This document shows, one piece after another, positions 7,530-13,857 of a stretch of DNA of 15,907 bases (the first letter of the stretch is position 1; every line of letters begins with the position of its first letter). The notes below the pieces were generated by a model, which saw only the letters and a program-made list of their open reading frames with translations, searched no databases and was not told the origin of the DNA. Made by a program: the position numbers and the translations under genes. This DNA comes from Clostridia bacterium (GTDB lineage Bacteria; Bacillota_A; Clostridia; Peptostreptococcales; JAAYPU01), in the NCBI GenBank assembly GCA_022360735.1, contig JAKSCF010000163.1:1-15907 (forward strand). The letters are read 5' to 3'.

Positions 7530-8018
7530 GTGAAATTCATTTATCCATTCAAATTATATTTAGTTGGTTTGATATTGTTTCTATGTGTATCAGGTTATAT
7601 ATTTTTTCAAATTTATGATTTGCCAAAAATAAATACGCTTTTGAAGGTCTTATATGTGATGTTTTGTGTCGCGGTTTTAATTCATTACTATGAGAATTTT
7701 TCTTATTATAAAGATATGTATGTGCAAATATCGAAGGACTCAATAGTGATTAAAAAGGGTGCCTTATTAGAAGAAATTATTGAATCCAACATTGAATGTA
7801 TTATTGAAGCAAATCATATGGGACTGCTTAAAGTTCATAATGTTATCCATATCTTTACAAAGGATGGAAAGTATTTTTACTTAACCAGCGAAATAAATTG
7901 TTTTAAAGAATTGAAAGAAGAATTAAATGATAACTTCAAAGAAGTATATATAAAAAAAGAAAGAACCATTTCAAGTGATTTTGTAGTAAATAAAGAAAAT
8001 CTAAAGAATATAATTTAG
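7530..8018 (+). CDS. Small membrane protein of unknown function, possible bacterial PH-like domain
   Basis: I do not recognise this 162-residue protein. It begins with two hydrophobic segments, near residues 8-27 and 37-55, followed by a soluble half rich in beta-type segments (VQISKDSIVIKKG, VIHIFTKDGKYFYLT) and an acidic/lysine-rich tail. Two membrane helices followed by such a domain is the layout of YcxB- or bPH-type proteins, but the match is by general shape only. The start is GTG behind AGAGGGTGA. It is probably a single-gene transcript under the palindrome upstream. Just after the stop, AATCGGT at 8021-8027 and ACCGATT at 8048-8054 could form a weak hairpin. Confidence 0.6.
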   Translation: MKFIYPFKLYLVGLILFLCVSGYIFFQIYDLPKINTLLKVLYVMFCVAVLIHYYENFSYYKDMYVQISKDSIVIKKGALLEEIIESNIECIIEANHMGLLKVHNVIHIFTKDGKYFYLTSEINCFKELKEELNDNFKEVYIKKERTISSDFVVNKENLKNII

Positions 8019-8086
8019 GCAATCGGTTCAACATAATACCCATCAATACCGATTACTTTTAACTGGCTTTTCAGCCCTTATGAAAG

Positions 8087-8129
8087 TGTCGTGTTTTTAC
8101 AATTATTATTTTAAATTTTCGAGTAAAAT
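8087..8129 (+). promoter_or_regulatory. Copy 1 of a repeated regulatory box plus -10, upstream of the AraC gene
   Basis: The box reads TGTCGT, G, TTTTTACAA, T, then TATTATTT (8087-8111). After 12 further bases comes TAAAAT at 8124-8129. Two more copies of the box with a hexamer at exactly the same offset lie at 9401-9443 (minus strand) and 9478-9520. No good -35 hexamer lies 17 bases before the hexamer, as expected for an activator-dependent promoter. The AraC start codon is about 100 bases past the predicted transcription start. Confidence 0.65.
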
Positions 8130-8233
8130 ATGTTATTACAAATTTAAAGATGTAAAATGAAAGAAAATTTCAGTAAAATATATATAAACTTTAATGTAAT
8201 AAAAAAACGTTTATAGATATGGAGGGGTATTAA

Positions 8234-9052
8234 TTGGTAAAAATGAAATTCTTTAATGAAGTCACTCCGTTATTAAAAAAATATATTCGTCATTATTGGC
8301 ATGTTTGTGGAAAAGAGACAGAGGGATATAGTGAAAATTTATTGTTACCTATGGATCATGTTGATCTAATTATTACCATTGGAAATGCGTTTGCTTATGG
8401 CAATAAAAAAAAGATCCATCCGGAAAGAATTCATTTTCATGGCATCAGAACGAGTCCATTGAAATTAATTCAAAAAGGAGAAATCCAATCTATAGGAGTC
8501 AGTTTTACACCATGGGGTTTTTATTTCTTTGGAAAACAATCAATGGATCAATATGTGAATAAAATAGTAAATTTAAGTGATGTAAATTATTCTCTTTGGA
8601 AAGAGTTGTCCGATCACCTCAACCAATTTGAAGGATTTTCAGAAGGTGTAAAGCAGATGGAAAAGTCATTGATAAAGCATTTAAAAGCTGAAGCCAGAGA
8701 ACAAATTGAATGTAGAATTATTGAAAAATTTTTAGAATTAGACAACCCTAATATAAAAGATTTTTGTGAGACAAATGAAATATCAATAAGGAAATTGGAG
8801 CGTATGTTCACAAAATATATTGGCGTCAGCCCTAAAAGATTTATGGAAGTTGTCAGATTTGAAGAATCTTCAAGAGATGTCATGTATAACAATGATTCCA
8901 GCTTAACAGACATTTCATATAAACATGGATTTTATGATCAGTCTCACTTCCTAAAAGTTTTCAAATCTTATACCCATTATACACCAAGAAATTTTCGAAC
9001 CGATCAACCATCTTTAAAAACGAATATGAAATATGATGGTGAGGAGGATTAA
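8234..9052 (+). CDS. AraC-family transcriptional regulator
   Basis: This 272-residue DNA-binding protein has an N-terminal domain resembling DUF6597, with GVSFTPWGFYFFGK at 88-101, and a C-terminal AraC double helix-turn-helix. The first helix-turn-helix spans about 173-194, and the second about 223-244, ending in the typical FYDQSHFLKVFKSYTHYTPRNFR stretch (long motif, residues 233-255, with key F233, F239, F243 and P251). A TTG at 8234 lies six bases after GGAGGGG at 8221-8227 and is preferred; ATG 8243 would leave a 15-base gap. The ligand is unknown. A box shared with the neighbouring tautomerase and TIGR04076 promoters occurs upstream of this gene, suggesting autoregulation and control of those two genes. 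Confidence 0.9.
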   Translation: MVKMKFFNEVTPLLKKYIRHYWHVCGKETEGYSENLLLPMDHVDLIITIGNAFAYGNKKKIHPERIHFHGIRTSPLKLIQKGEIQSIGVSFTPWGFYFFGKQSMDQYVNKIVNLSDVNYSLWKELSDHLNQFEGFSEGVKQMEKSLIKHLKAEAREQIECRIIEKFLELDNPNIKDFCETNEISIRKLERMFTKYIGVSPKRFMEVVRFEESSRDVMYNNDSSLTDISYKHGFYDQSHFLKVFKSYTHYTPRNFRTDQPSLKTNMKYDGEED

Positions 9053-9072
9053 TATTTACTATTACAGGCTAT

Positions 9073-9116
9073 AAAAAAGTAGAAGCGCAATTTTAAGACT
9101 GCGCTTCTACTTTTTT
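9073..9116. terminator. Bidirectional terminator between the AraC gene and the tautomerase gene
   Basis: Arms 9073-9089 and 9100-9116 form a perfect 17-bp stem around a 10-base loop. Its outer six pairs are A-T, so each strand ends in a T-run. It serves the rightward AraC gene (stop at 9052) and the leftward tautomerase gene (stop at 9119). Confidence 0.93.
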
Positions 9117-9118
9117 AA

Positions 9119-9307
9119 TTATTTTTTCATTTCAGATAGCTGAACGCCGCCTACTCCAAAATTATCTGTACTTTCTTCACGGATAATTACAGTAAAAGCT
9201 TGTTTAGGCACTTTTGTCGTTTCACTTAAAACCTCAGTTACTTTTTCAATCAGTTCTTTTTTAGTTTCTTTTGTTGTTTGTCCCATATCAATTTTTACAA
9301 CCGGCAT
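9119..9307 (-). CDS. 4-oxalocrotonate tautomerase-like protein, atypical active site
   Basis: This 62-residue protein has the size and fold pattern of the 4-oxalocrotonate tautomerase family: Met followed by Pro, which becomes the N-terminal catalytic base after Met removal, then a beta strand, a long helix and the C-terminal FGVGG turn. Aligned by eye with the Pseudomonas enzyme, the two arginines that bind and polarise the substrate (R11 and R39) are both threonine here, and there is one residue less in the first loop; the phenylalanine before GxGG (F50) is kept. It may therefore tautomerise a different, perhaps uncharged, substrate, or do something else. A clear ribosome site (AAAGGAGA, complement of 9314-9321) precedes ATG. 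It points towards the AraC gene and shares the terminator with it. Confidence 0.85.
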   Translation of the reverse strand: MPVVKIDMGQTTKETKKELIEKVTEVLSETTKVPKQAFTVIIREESTDNFGVGGVQLSEMKK

Positions 9308-9400
9308 AATTTATCTCCTTTCTTGCACATTTATTTAACCTATTTAGGATACGCAGCCTTTGATTTTTTTGTTGAACAGGCTTCCAAATGGGATAACTTA

Positions 9401-9443
9401 ATTCTATCCGATGGTCTAAATGAATACTTGTAAAAACACGACA
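9401..9443 (-). promoter_or_regulatory. Copy 2 of the repeated box plus -10, driving the tautomerase gene
   Basis: On the minus strand the box begins at 9443 and reads TGTCGT, G, TTTTTACAA, G, TATT, matching 20 of 21 bases of copy 1. The hexamer TAGAAT (complement of 9401-9406) lies at box positions 38-43, the same offset as in the other two copies. A transcript from here would have a leader of about 87 bases before the tautomerase ATG. Confidence 0.65.
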
Positions 9444-9498
9444 GGATTTATAAATTAAAATGCTAAAGACAAGCTGATGTCGTCTTTTTACAAGTATT
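9423..9498. repeat. Inverted repeat formed by box copies 2 and 3
   Basis: Arms 9423-9443 and 9478-9498 match at 20 of 21 positions and are separated by 34 bases. They lie in the space between two divergent genes. In RNA they could form a long hairpin, but the fixed spacing to -10 hexamers on both sides argues that they act as paired DNA binding sites. Confidence 0.85.
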
Positions 9499-9520
9499 AT
9501 TTAATATCTTAATCTAAAAT
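9478..9520 (+). promoter_or_regulatory. Copy 3 of the repeated box plus -10, driving the TIGR04076 gene
   Basis: The box reads TGTCGT, C, TTTTTACAA, G, TATTATTT from 9478 and matches copy 1 at 23 of 25 positions. TAAAAT at 9515-9520 sits at box positions 38-43. The TIGR04076 gene starts at 9573, giving a leader of about 45 bases. Confidence 0.65.
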
Positions 9521-9572
9521 AGAATCATCGTTTGTCTTTACTAACTTATATATTTATGAAAGGATTTTAATT

Positions 9573-9875
9573 ATGTCAAAATGCAAAGTTACAGTACTGA
9601 GAAGAATGTTTAACGAAGACCTTGCGGAAGAATACTGTTCACATCCTGAAAAATGCTCCATGTTTAAAGACGGTGAAACGTTTTTGTTGAATTCAACACT
9701 AAAGCCGCCAGGATTTTGTGATGGTGCTTGGTCTGGAATCTTTATTTATGTATTTGCTTTTATTCATGGAGGAAATGCTTTTTTCAATAACTGGATGAAG
9801 GATGAAAACACTATGATCGCTTGCTGCAGCGATGGTATAAGACCTGTTGTTTTTAAATTGGAAAGAGTGGATTAA
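9573..9875 (+). CDS. TIGR04076 family protein, function unknown
   Basis: This complete 100-residue protein matches the TIGR04076 family as I know it: an N-terminal CKVTVLRRMFNEDLAEEYC stretch (residues 4-22), a middle PxGFCDxAW segment, and a C-terminal ACCSDGIRPVVFKLERVD stretch (83-100). It has six cysteines (C4, C22, C28, C49, C84, C85), which suggests metal or iron-sulphur binding or redox chemistry, but no function is established. The family is common in anaerobes. The ATG follows GAAAGGA at a normal distance. It is transcribed away from the tautomerase gene from a shared intergenic region with paired regulatory boxes, so the two are probably expressed together. Confidence 0.85.
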   Translation: MSKCKVTVLRRMFNEDLAEEYCSHPEKCSMFKDGETFLLNSTLKPPGFCDGAWSGIFIYVFAFIHGGNAFFNNWMKDENTMIACCSDGIRPVVFKLERVD

Positions 9876-10085
9876 TAAAATTTTAAGAAATACAAAAATA
9901 AAAATTTTAATTTTTAAAGTGAGTCATTAAAAAATTTCAAGAACAATCTAGCATTATCTTAGTAAGTAGTTTATAATATTTAACGAGTTGAAATATAATT
10001 TATTTGATTTCCATTAAATCATATATTCTAAGGGATCATTAATCTCATAGACATATTAAATTATAATGCGCTGGAGATGAATATA
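9876..10085 (+). promoter_or_regulatory. AT-rich upstream region of the GntR gene
   Basis: Several TATAAT sequences occur (9972-9977, 9994-9999, 10062-10067), but none has a convincing -35 at 17 bases, and the last is too close to the ribosome site to be useful. No palindrome of the TNGTNNNACNA type was seen here. The TIGR04076 gene has no clear terminator beyond A/T-only repeats. Confidence 0.25.
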
Positions 10086-10769
10086 TTGAATAAAAGTATT
10101 AAAAAAGCCTTAAGCAATAACCACTCATTATCCAATACAGTATTTGATATCTTAAGAGAAAAAATTTTAAAGGGCGATTATTTACCGGGGGAAAAAATAA
10201 AAGAAAGTAATATTGCTAATGAATTAAATGTAAGCAGAACACCTATACGTGAAGCATTTAAGCAGCTAGAGCAAGAAGGATTAATTGAGAATATAACAAA
10301 CAAGGGTGCTTTCGTCATAGGATTTACTCAACAAGATATTGATGATATGTATGAAGTTAGAAAAGTTATTGAAGGTATTGCGATGTGTTGGGCTATCGAA
10401 AGAATTAATGAAGAAGAGTTAAAGCAACTTCAAGAAGTTTATGAGTTGATGGAATTTTATACTCAGAAAAAAGATATTAATAAAGTATTGGAAATTAATA
10501 CGCAATTTCATGAGATTATATATGCCGCTACAAAGAGTAGATTTCTTTCACAAATATTAAAAGCTTATCAATTTTATGTAAGAAAGGGTCGTCAAGCCGG
10601 ATTGAATAATGAAGATATTTTAGAAGAAACAATGAAAGAACATAAAGATATCTTAGATTGTTTTTATTCCCATGATACAGACCAAGGCTCAAAAGAAATA
10701 ATTAGGCATCTGAACAATGCAAAACAACGAGCTGAGAGTAATATGAGAATTTCAAAAATAGAAACTTAA
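10086..10769 (+). CDS. GntR-family transcriptional regulator, FCD (FadR) subfamily
   Basis: This protein of about 227 residues has an N-terminal winged helix-turn-helix (VFDILREKILKGDYLPGEKI, then the recognition helix in NVSRTPIREAFKQLEQEG) and an all-helical FCD ligand domain from about residue 85. Three histidines typical of the metal/ligand site are visible: in NTQFHEIIYAA, KEHKDIL and IIRHLNN. Such regulators usually respond to carboxylic acids. ATG 10077 directly abuts GGAG at 10073-10076, which is too close; the in-frame TTG 10086 is nine bases after it and is preferred, changing only three residues. It lies upstream of the oxidoreductase operon on the same strand but behind its own terminator. 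A likely target is that operon, the sugar-acid operon, or both. Confidence 0.9.
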   Translation: MNKSIKKALSNNHSLSNTVFDILREKILKGDYLPGEKIKESNIANELNVSRTPIREAFKQLEQEGLIENITNKGAFVIGFTQQDIDDMYEVRKVIEGIAMCWAIERINEEELKQLQEVYELMEFYTQKKDINKVLEINTQFHEIIYAATKSRFLSQILKAYQFYVRKGRQAGLNNEDILEETMKEHKDILDCFYSHDTDQGSKEIIRHLNNAKQRAESNMRISKIET

Positions 10770-10795
10770 GTGCTATTTGTTAAAGAGTACAAGAG

Positions 10796-10830
10796 AACGG
10801 TAATTGGTATAGAATCCATTACCGTTTTTT
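10796..10830 (+). terminator. Rho-independent terminator of the GntR gene
   Basis: The left arm AACGGTAAT with a bulged T and GG pairs with CC and ATTACCGTT (right arm 10816-10826) around an 8-base loop. TTTTTT follows at 10825-10830. It separates the regulator transcript from the oxidoreductase operon. Confidence 0.88.
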
Positions 10831-11078
10831 AAATTTTTAAAATCATTAGTCAAAAAATATTAAATAATATAAGTGTCAAGTAAGAATTATAAAAAAATGT
10901 TCTTGTTATTAACTTTAATACAATAAAAAAACATGCACACAAATAAACATGCATATTTAAATTACAATATTTAAAGTTCAAAAATAGTACAAAAATACAT
11001 GAATAAAAAATTGTTCTATACTTGTTTTTTTGTTGATGTGTGCTATTCTCTAAGTGAAAGATAAAGGAGGAGCTTTAA
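10831..11078 (+). promoter_or_regulatory. Promoter region of the 2-oxoacid oxidoreductase operon
   Basis: The region is very AT-rich and has no coding sequence. AAACATGCA occurs twice as a direct repeat (10929-10937 and 10945-10953, period 16), which could be a binding site. A weak promoter candidate has -35 TTGTTT at 11022-11027 and -10 TATTCT at 11044-11049, 16 bases apart and preceded by TG. AAAGGAGG at 11063-11070 is the ribosome site for the next gene. Confidence 0.3.
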
Positions 11079-12230
11079 GTGTTAAAGGAAATATCGATAC
11101 AAGAAAATGGAGAAAAAGTAGTACAGGGAAATGAAGCATGTGCAGAGGCAGCCATTCATGCAGGTTGTCTTTTTTTTGCGGGATATCCTATTACACCATC
11201 TACAGAAATAATTGAGTATATGTCGGAGGCTTTATTCAAAAAAAATGGCATGTTTATGCAGATGGAAGATGAAATCTCAGCAATGTGTACAATTGTAGGG
11301 GCCAGATGGGGTGGAAAAAAGTCAATGACGGCAACTTCCGGACCAGGCTTTACTTTAAAACAAGAAGCCTTGGGGTATGCAATAGTTACAGAAACACCTA
11401 CAGTAGTGGTAAATGTACAGCGGGGAGGACCTGCAACAGGGCAGCCCACTTTTTCATCTCAACAAGATATATATCAAGCCAAATATGGAAGTCATGGCGA
11501 TTATGAAATTATTTGCATAGCACCATCTTCTGTTCAAGAGATGTATGATTTTACTATAAAAGCATTTAATCTTGCTGAGAAATACAGAACACCCGTTATT
11601 CTTCTTGCAGATGAAATCATAGGACATATGAGAGAAAAAATAGTAATTCCTAAATATATTGAAATAGAAGAGAGTGTACCATTAGAAAGATGTAAAGAGC
11701 CTTTTAAAAGGAACGATAAATATATTCCATGTGCAGTGAATTTCTTCGAAGGACATAATATTCTGGTTGAAGGACAACTGCATGATTCAGCCGGAAGAAG
11801 AATCGGGCATAGGGCTAACAGCAGCGGACAATTTATTGAGGGATTAATAAAAAAGATAAGGGAAAACCGCGCTGATATAACGGATGTTCAAAGTATGTAT
11901 ATAGATGACGCTGAGATAGCTATAATTTCATACGGAAGTGTAGCTAGATCTGTAGAGAGAGCAGTTAAATTAGCAAGAGAACAAGGTATAAAGGTTGGAT
12001 TCATTAAAATAAATACGGTATGGCCGTTTCCCGAAGAGGAAATTAAAAAACTTGCAGGAGATATAAAAACGGTTATAGTGCCTGAAATGAATATGGGAAA
12101 ATACTGCTTGGAAATAGAAAGATGTTTAAAGCAGAGCAGAGTGGTTTCGGTGCCAAAATTAGGAGGCAATATTCAACAGCCAAAAGAATTACTCGAAATC
12201 ATTCAAAAGGAGGATATGCATTGTGAATAA
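11079..12230 (+). CDS. 2-oxoacid:ferredoxin oxidoreductase, alpha subunit (KorA/VorB type)
   Basis: This 383-residue subunit belongs to an enzyme that oxidatively decarboxylates a 2-oxo acid with CoA to acyl-CoA, CO2 and reduced ferredoxin. Visible family motifs are FFAGYPITPST at 32-42, QMEDEISA at 61-68 carrying the glutamate that activates thiamine diphosphate, TSGPG at 86-90 and RGGPATGQPT at 115-124. Length fits KorA/VorB alpha chains in which pyrimidine-binding and domain II regions are fused. The start is GTG eight bases after AAAGGAGG. It overlaps the beta gene by eight bases. The pattern resembles 2-oxoglutarate and branched-chain oxidoreductases more than pyruvate:ferredoxin oxidoreductase, but substrate cannot be fixed from sequence. 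Confidence 0.9.
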   Translation: MLKEISIQENGEKVVQGNEACAEAAIHAGCLFFAGYPITPSTEIIEYMSEALFKKNGMFMQMEDEISAMCTIVGARWGGKKSMTATSGPGFTLKQEALGYAIVTETPTVVVNVQRGGPATGQPTFSSQQDIYQAKYGSHGDYEIICIAPSSVQEMYDFTIKAFNLAEKYRTPVILLADEIIGHMREKIVIPKYIEIEESVPLERCKEPFKRNDKYIPCAVNFFEGHNILVEGQLHDSAGRRIGHRANSSGQFIEGLIKKIRENRADITDVQSMYIDDAEIAIISYGSVARSVERAVKLAREQGIKVGFIKINTVWPFPEEEIKKLAGDIKTVIVPEMNMGKYCLEIERCLKQSRVVSVPKLGGNIQQPKELLEIIQKEDMHCE

Positions 12231-13029
12231 GTTAATAGAAAAATATATAAAAAAAGATTCACTTCCATATATTTTTTGCTCAGGATGCGGTAACGGAATT
12301 ATATTAAATATAGCTGTTAATGCCATAGATGAGTTAGGTATAAAAGAAGATACGGCTTGTGTCAGTGGTATTGGGTGTTCATCATGGATTCCTCCATATT
12401 TAGATATGGATGTTATGCATACCATACATGGAAGGGCAATTGCTTTTGCACAAGGGTTAAAAATGAGTCAGCCGGATAAACATATCATTGTGTTTTCCGG
12501 TGACGGCGATTGTCTGGCTATTGGGGGAAATCATTTACTCCATGCAGCTAAGAGAAATATAAATATTACTGTAATTATGGTAAATAATTATATTTACGGT
12601 ATGACAGGAGGACAAAAATCTCCAACAAGTCCCATAAACTCAAGTACAAAAACAAGTCCCTATGGGACAATTGATGAACCAATGGATGGATGTGGTATAG
12701 CCATTAGTGCAGGAGCTACTTATTGTTCAAGGTGGACCGTAGCCCATTCAAATCAACTTAAAAGAGCTATTAAAGATGGCATTATGCACAATGGATTTTC
12801 ATTTATCGAAATTATTTCCCCATGTCCTGTTCAAGCAGGAAAAAGTATATTCCAACAAAAAGATGCATCAAAAATAATCCATAAAATAAAAGAAAACTCA
12901 GTTTTAATGAATGAGTGGAAAAATGAACGAGAAGAAGGAAAGGTGACGATTGGGAATTTTTATAAAAATACAGATAAAGTTGAGTATATTGAAAAAATTC
13001 AACATTTAAAGAATCAAATAAGCCTATAA
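12223..13029 (+). CDS. 2-oxoacid:ferredoxin oxidoreductase, beta subunit (thiamine diphosphate binding)
   Basis: This 268-residue subunit carries the diphosphate side of the thiamine cofactor: G93-D-G-D96 with N121-N122 about 25 residues later is the classic binding motif, followed by YGMTGGQKSPTSP. Cysteines C19 and C22 in CSGCG, with C52 and C201, are in the right places for the proximal [4Fe-4S] cluster. It starts with GTG inside the end of the alpha gene, after AAAAGGAGGA, so the two subunits are translationally coupled. The same subunit type is used for 2-oxoglutarate, branched-chain and aromatic 2-oxo acids. Confidence 0.9.
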   Translation: MNKLIEKYIKKDSLPYIFCSGCGNGIILNIAVNAIDELGIKEDTACVSGIGCSSWIPPYLDMDVMHTIHGRAIAFAQGLKMSQPDKHIIVFSGDGDCLAIGGNHLLHAAKRNINITVIMVNNYIYGMTGGQKSPTSPINSSTKTSPYGTIDEPMDGCGIAISAGATYCSRWTVAHSNQLKRAIKDGIMHNGFSFIEIISPCPVQAGKSIFQQKDASKIIHKIKENSVLMNEWKNEREEGKVTIGNFYKNTDKVEYIEKIQHLKNQISL

Positions 13030-13041
13030 AGGAGTATAAAA

Positions 13042-13260
13042 GTGAAGACTATAAATATTTCAGTTGACAAAAAATATTGTAAAGGTTGTCAAATTTGTAT
13101 TAACACCTGTCCTAAGGGCGTATTTGCTTTGTCAGAAGAAAGGCAGAGCTATGGAACACTATTACCGTATGTAGCAGATAAAGAAAAGTGTATGGCATGT
13201 AAATTATGTGAAATAATGTGTCCAAATGGGTGTATAAACGTAGATAAGGAGGATTTATAA
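13042..13260 (+). CDS. 2-oxoacid:ferredoxin oxidoreductase, ferredoxin-like (delta) subunit
   Basis: This 72-residue protein is a two-cluster ferredoxin. The cysteine sets C13-C16-C19-C23-P and C50-C53-C56-C60-P each match CxxCxxCxxxCP and should each bind a [4Fe-4S] cluster that passes electrons from the thiamine site to free ferredoxin. C64 is extra. It starts with GTG after AAAGGAG, twelve bases after the beta gene, and ends one base before the gamma gene. Its place in the operon identifies it as a subunit of the complex and not a free ferredoxin. Confidence 0.9.
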   Translation: MKTINISVDKKYCKGCQICINTCPKGVFALSEERQSYGTLLPYVADKEKCMACKLCEIMCPNGCINVDKEDL

Positions 13261-13261
13261 A

Positions 13262-13828
13262 ATGAGACGAGATATTAGAATTGCAGGGGCAGGGGGGCAT
13301 GGTGTAATTTCGGCAGCTATTATTTTAGCAAAAGTATATGGTATTAATGAACATTGGAATGTTTCACAAACACAGAGTTATGGTCCGGAAGCAAGAGGGG
13401 GCGCATGTAAAGCAGAGGTAGTGGTTTCAGACAGTTATATAGATTATATGAAAGTAGAAGATGCTGATGTGTTTATTGCCTTTAATCAATCAGGATATGA
13501 GCAATATAAAAAAGAAGTCAAGAAAGATGGCATTATTTTAATTAATAGCTCTTTAGTAACAATTGACCCGGAAGATGAACATTTGATTTATAAGCTACCT
13601 GCTACCGAGATTGCAGAAAGTAAATACAAACCTTTTGTTATCAATATTATGATGTTAGGCGGATTAACAAAATTACTTCCTAAATTACAGCGTGAATCTG
13701 CAAGGGATGCAATAATAGGCAATTTTAATAAAAATGTAGCAGAAATCAATCTTGCTGCCTTTGATTGGGGTTATCGATATATTGAAAATGTATATTTTAG
13801 AGATTTTAAAAAAGCTGCGCATAACTAA
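13262..13828 (+). CDS. 2-oxoacid:ferredoxin oxidoreductase, gamma subunit
   Basis: This 188-residue subunit contributes the CoA-side domain of the enzyme. It shows the family N-terminus with IAGAGGHGV at 7-15 and the SYGPEARGG motif at 39-47. It begins with ATG one base after the stop of the ferredoxin subunit, with AAGGAGG inside that gene's end as ribosome site. With alpha, beta and delta it completes a four-subunit enzyme in the order alpha, beta, delta, gamma. The next gene starts 29 bases downstream with no terminator between. Confidence 0.9.
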   Translation: MRRDIRIAGAGGHGVISAAIILAKVYGINEHWNVSQTQSYGPEARGGACKAEVVVSDSYIDYMKVEDADVFIAFNQSGYEQYKKEVKKDGIILINSSLVTIDPEDEHLIYKLPATEIAESKYKPFVINIMMLGGLTKLLPKLQRESARDAIIGNFNKNVAEINLAAFDWGYRYIENVYFRDFKKAAHN

Positions 13829-13857
13829 AAAAGAAATAAAATACTAAGGGTGAAGAA

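Noticed and set aside
8021..8064. Hairpin AATCGGT/ACCGATT followed by a few T bases as terminator of the small membrane protein gene
   Set aside because: The stem is only 7 bp with a 20-base loop and a broken T-run; too weak to call.
8087..9443. Box copies 1 and 2 are inverted and flank the AraC and tautomerase genes, like ends of a mobile element
   Set aside because: There is no transposase and I see no clear target duplication; a third copy exists, and all three copies keep the same spacing to a -10 hexamer, which fits regulation better.
10062..10067. TATAAT just before the GntR gene as its -10
   Set aside because: The transcript would start at or after the GGAG ribosome site and no -35 lies at the right distance.
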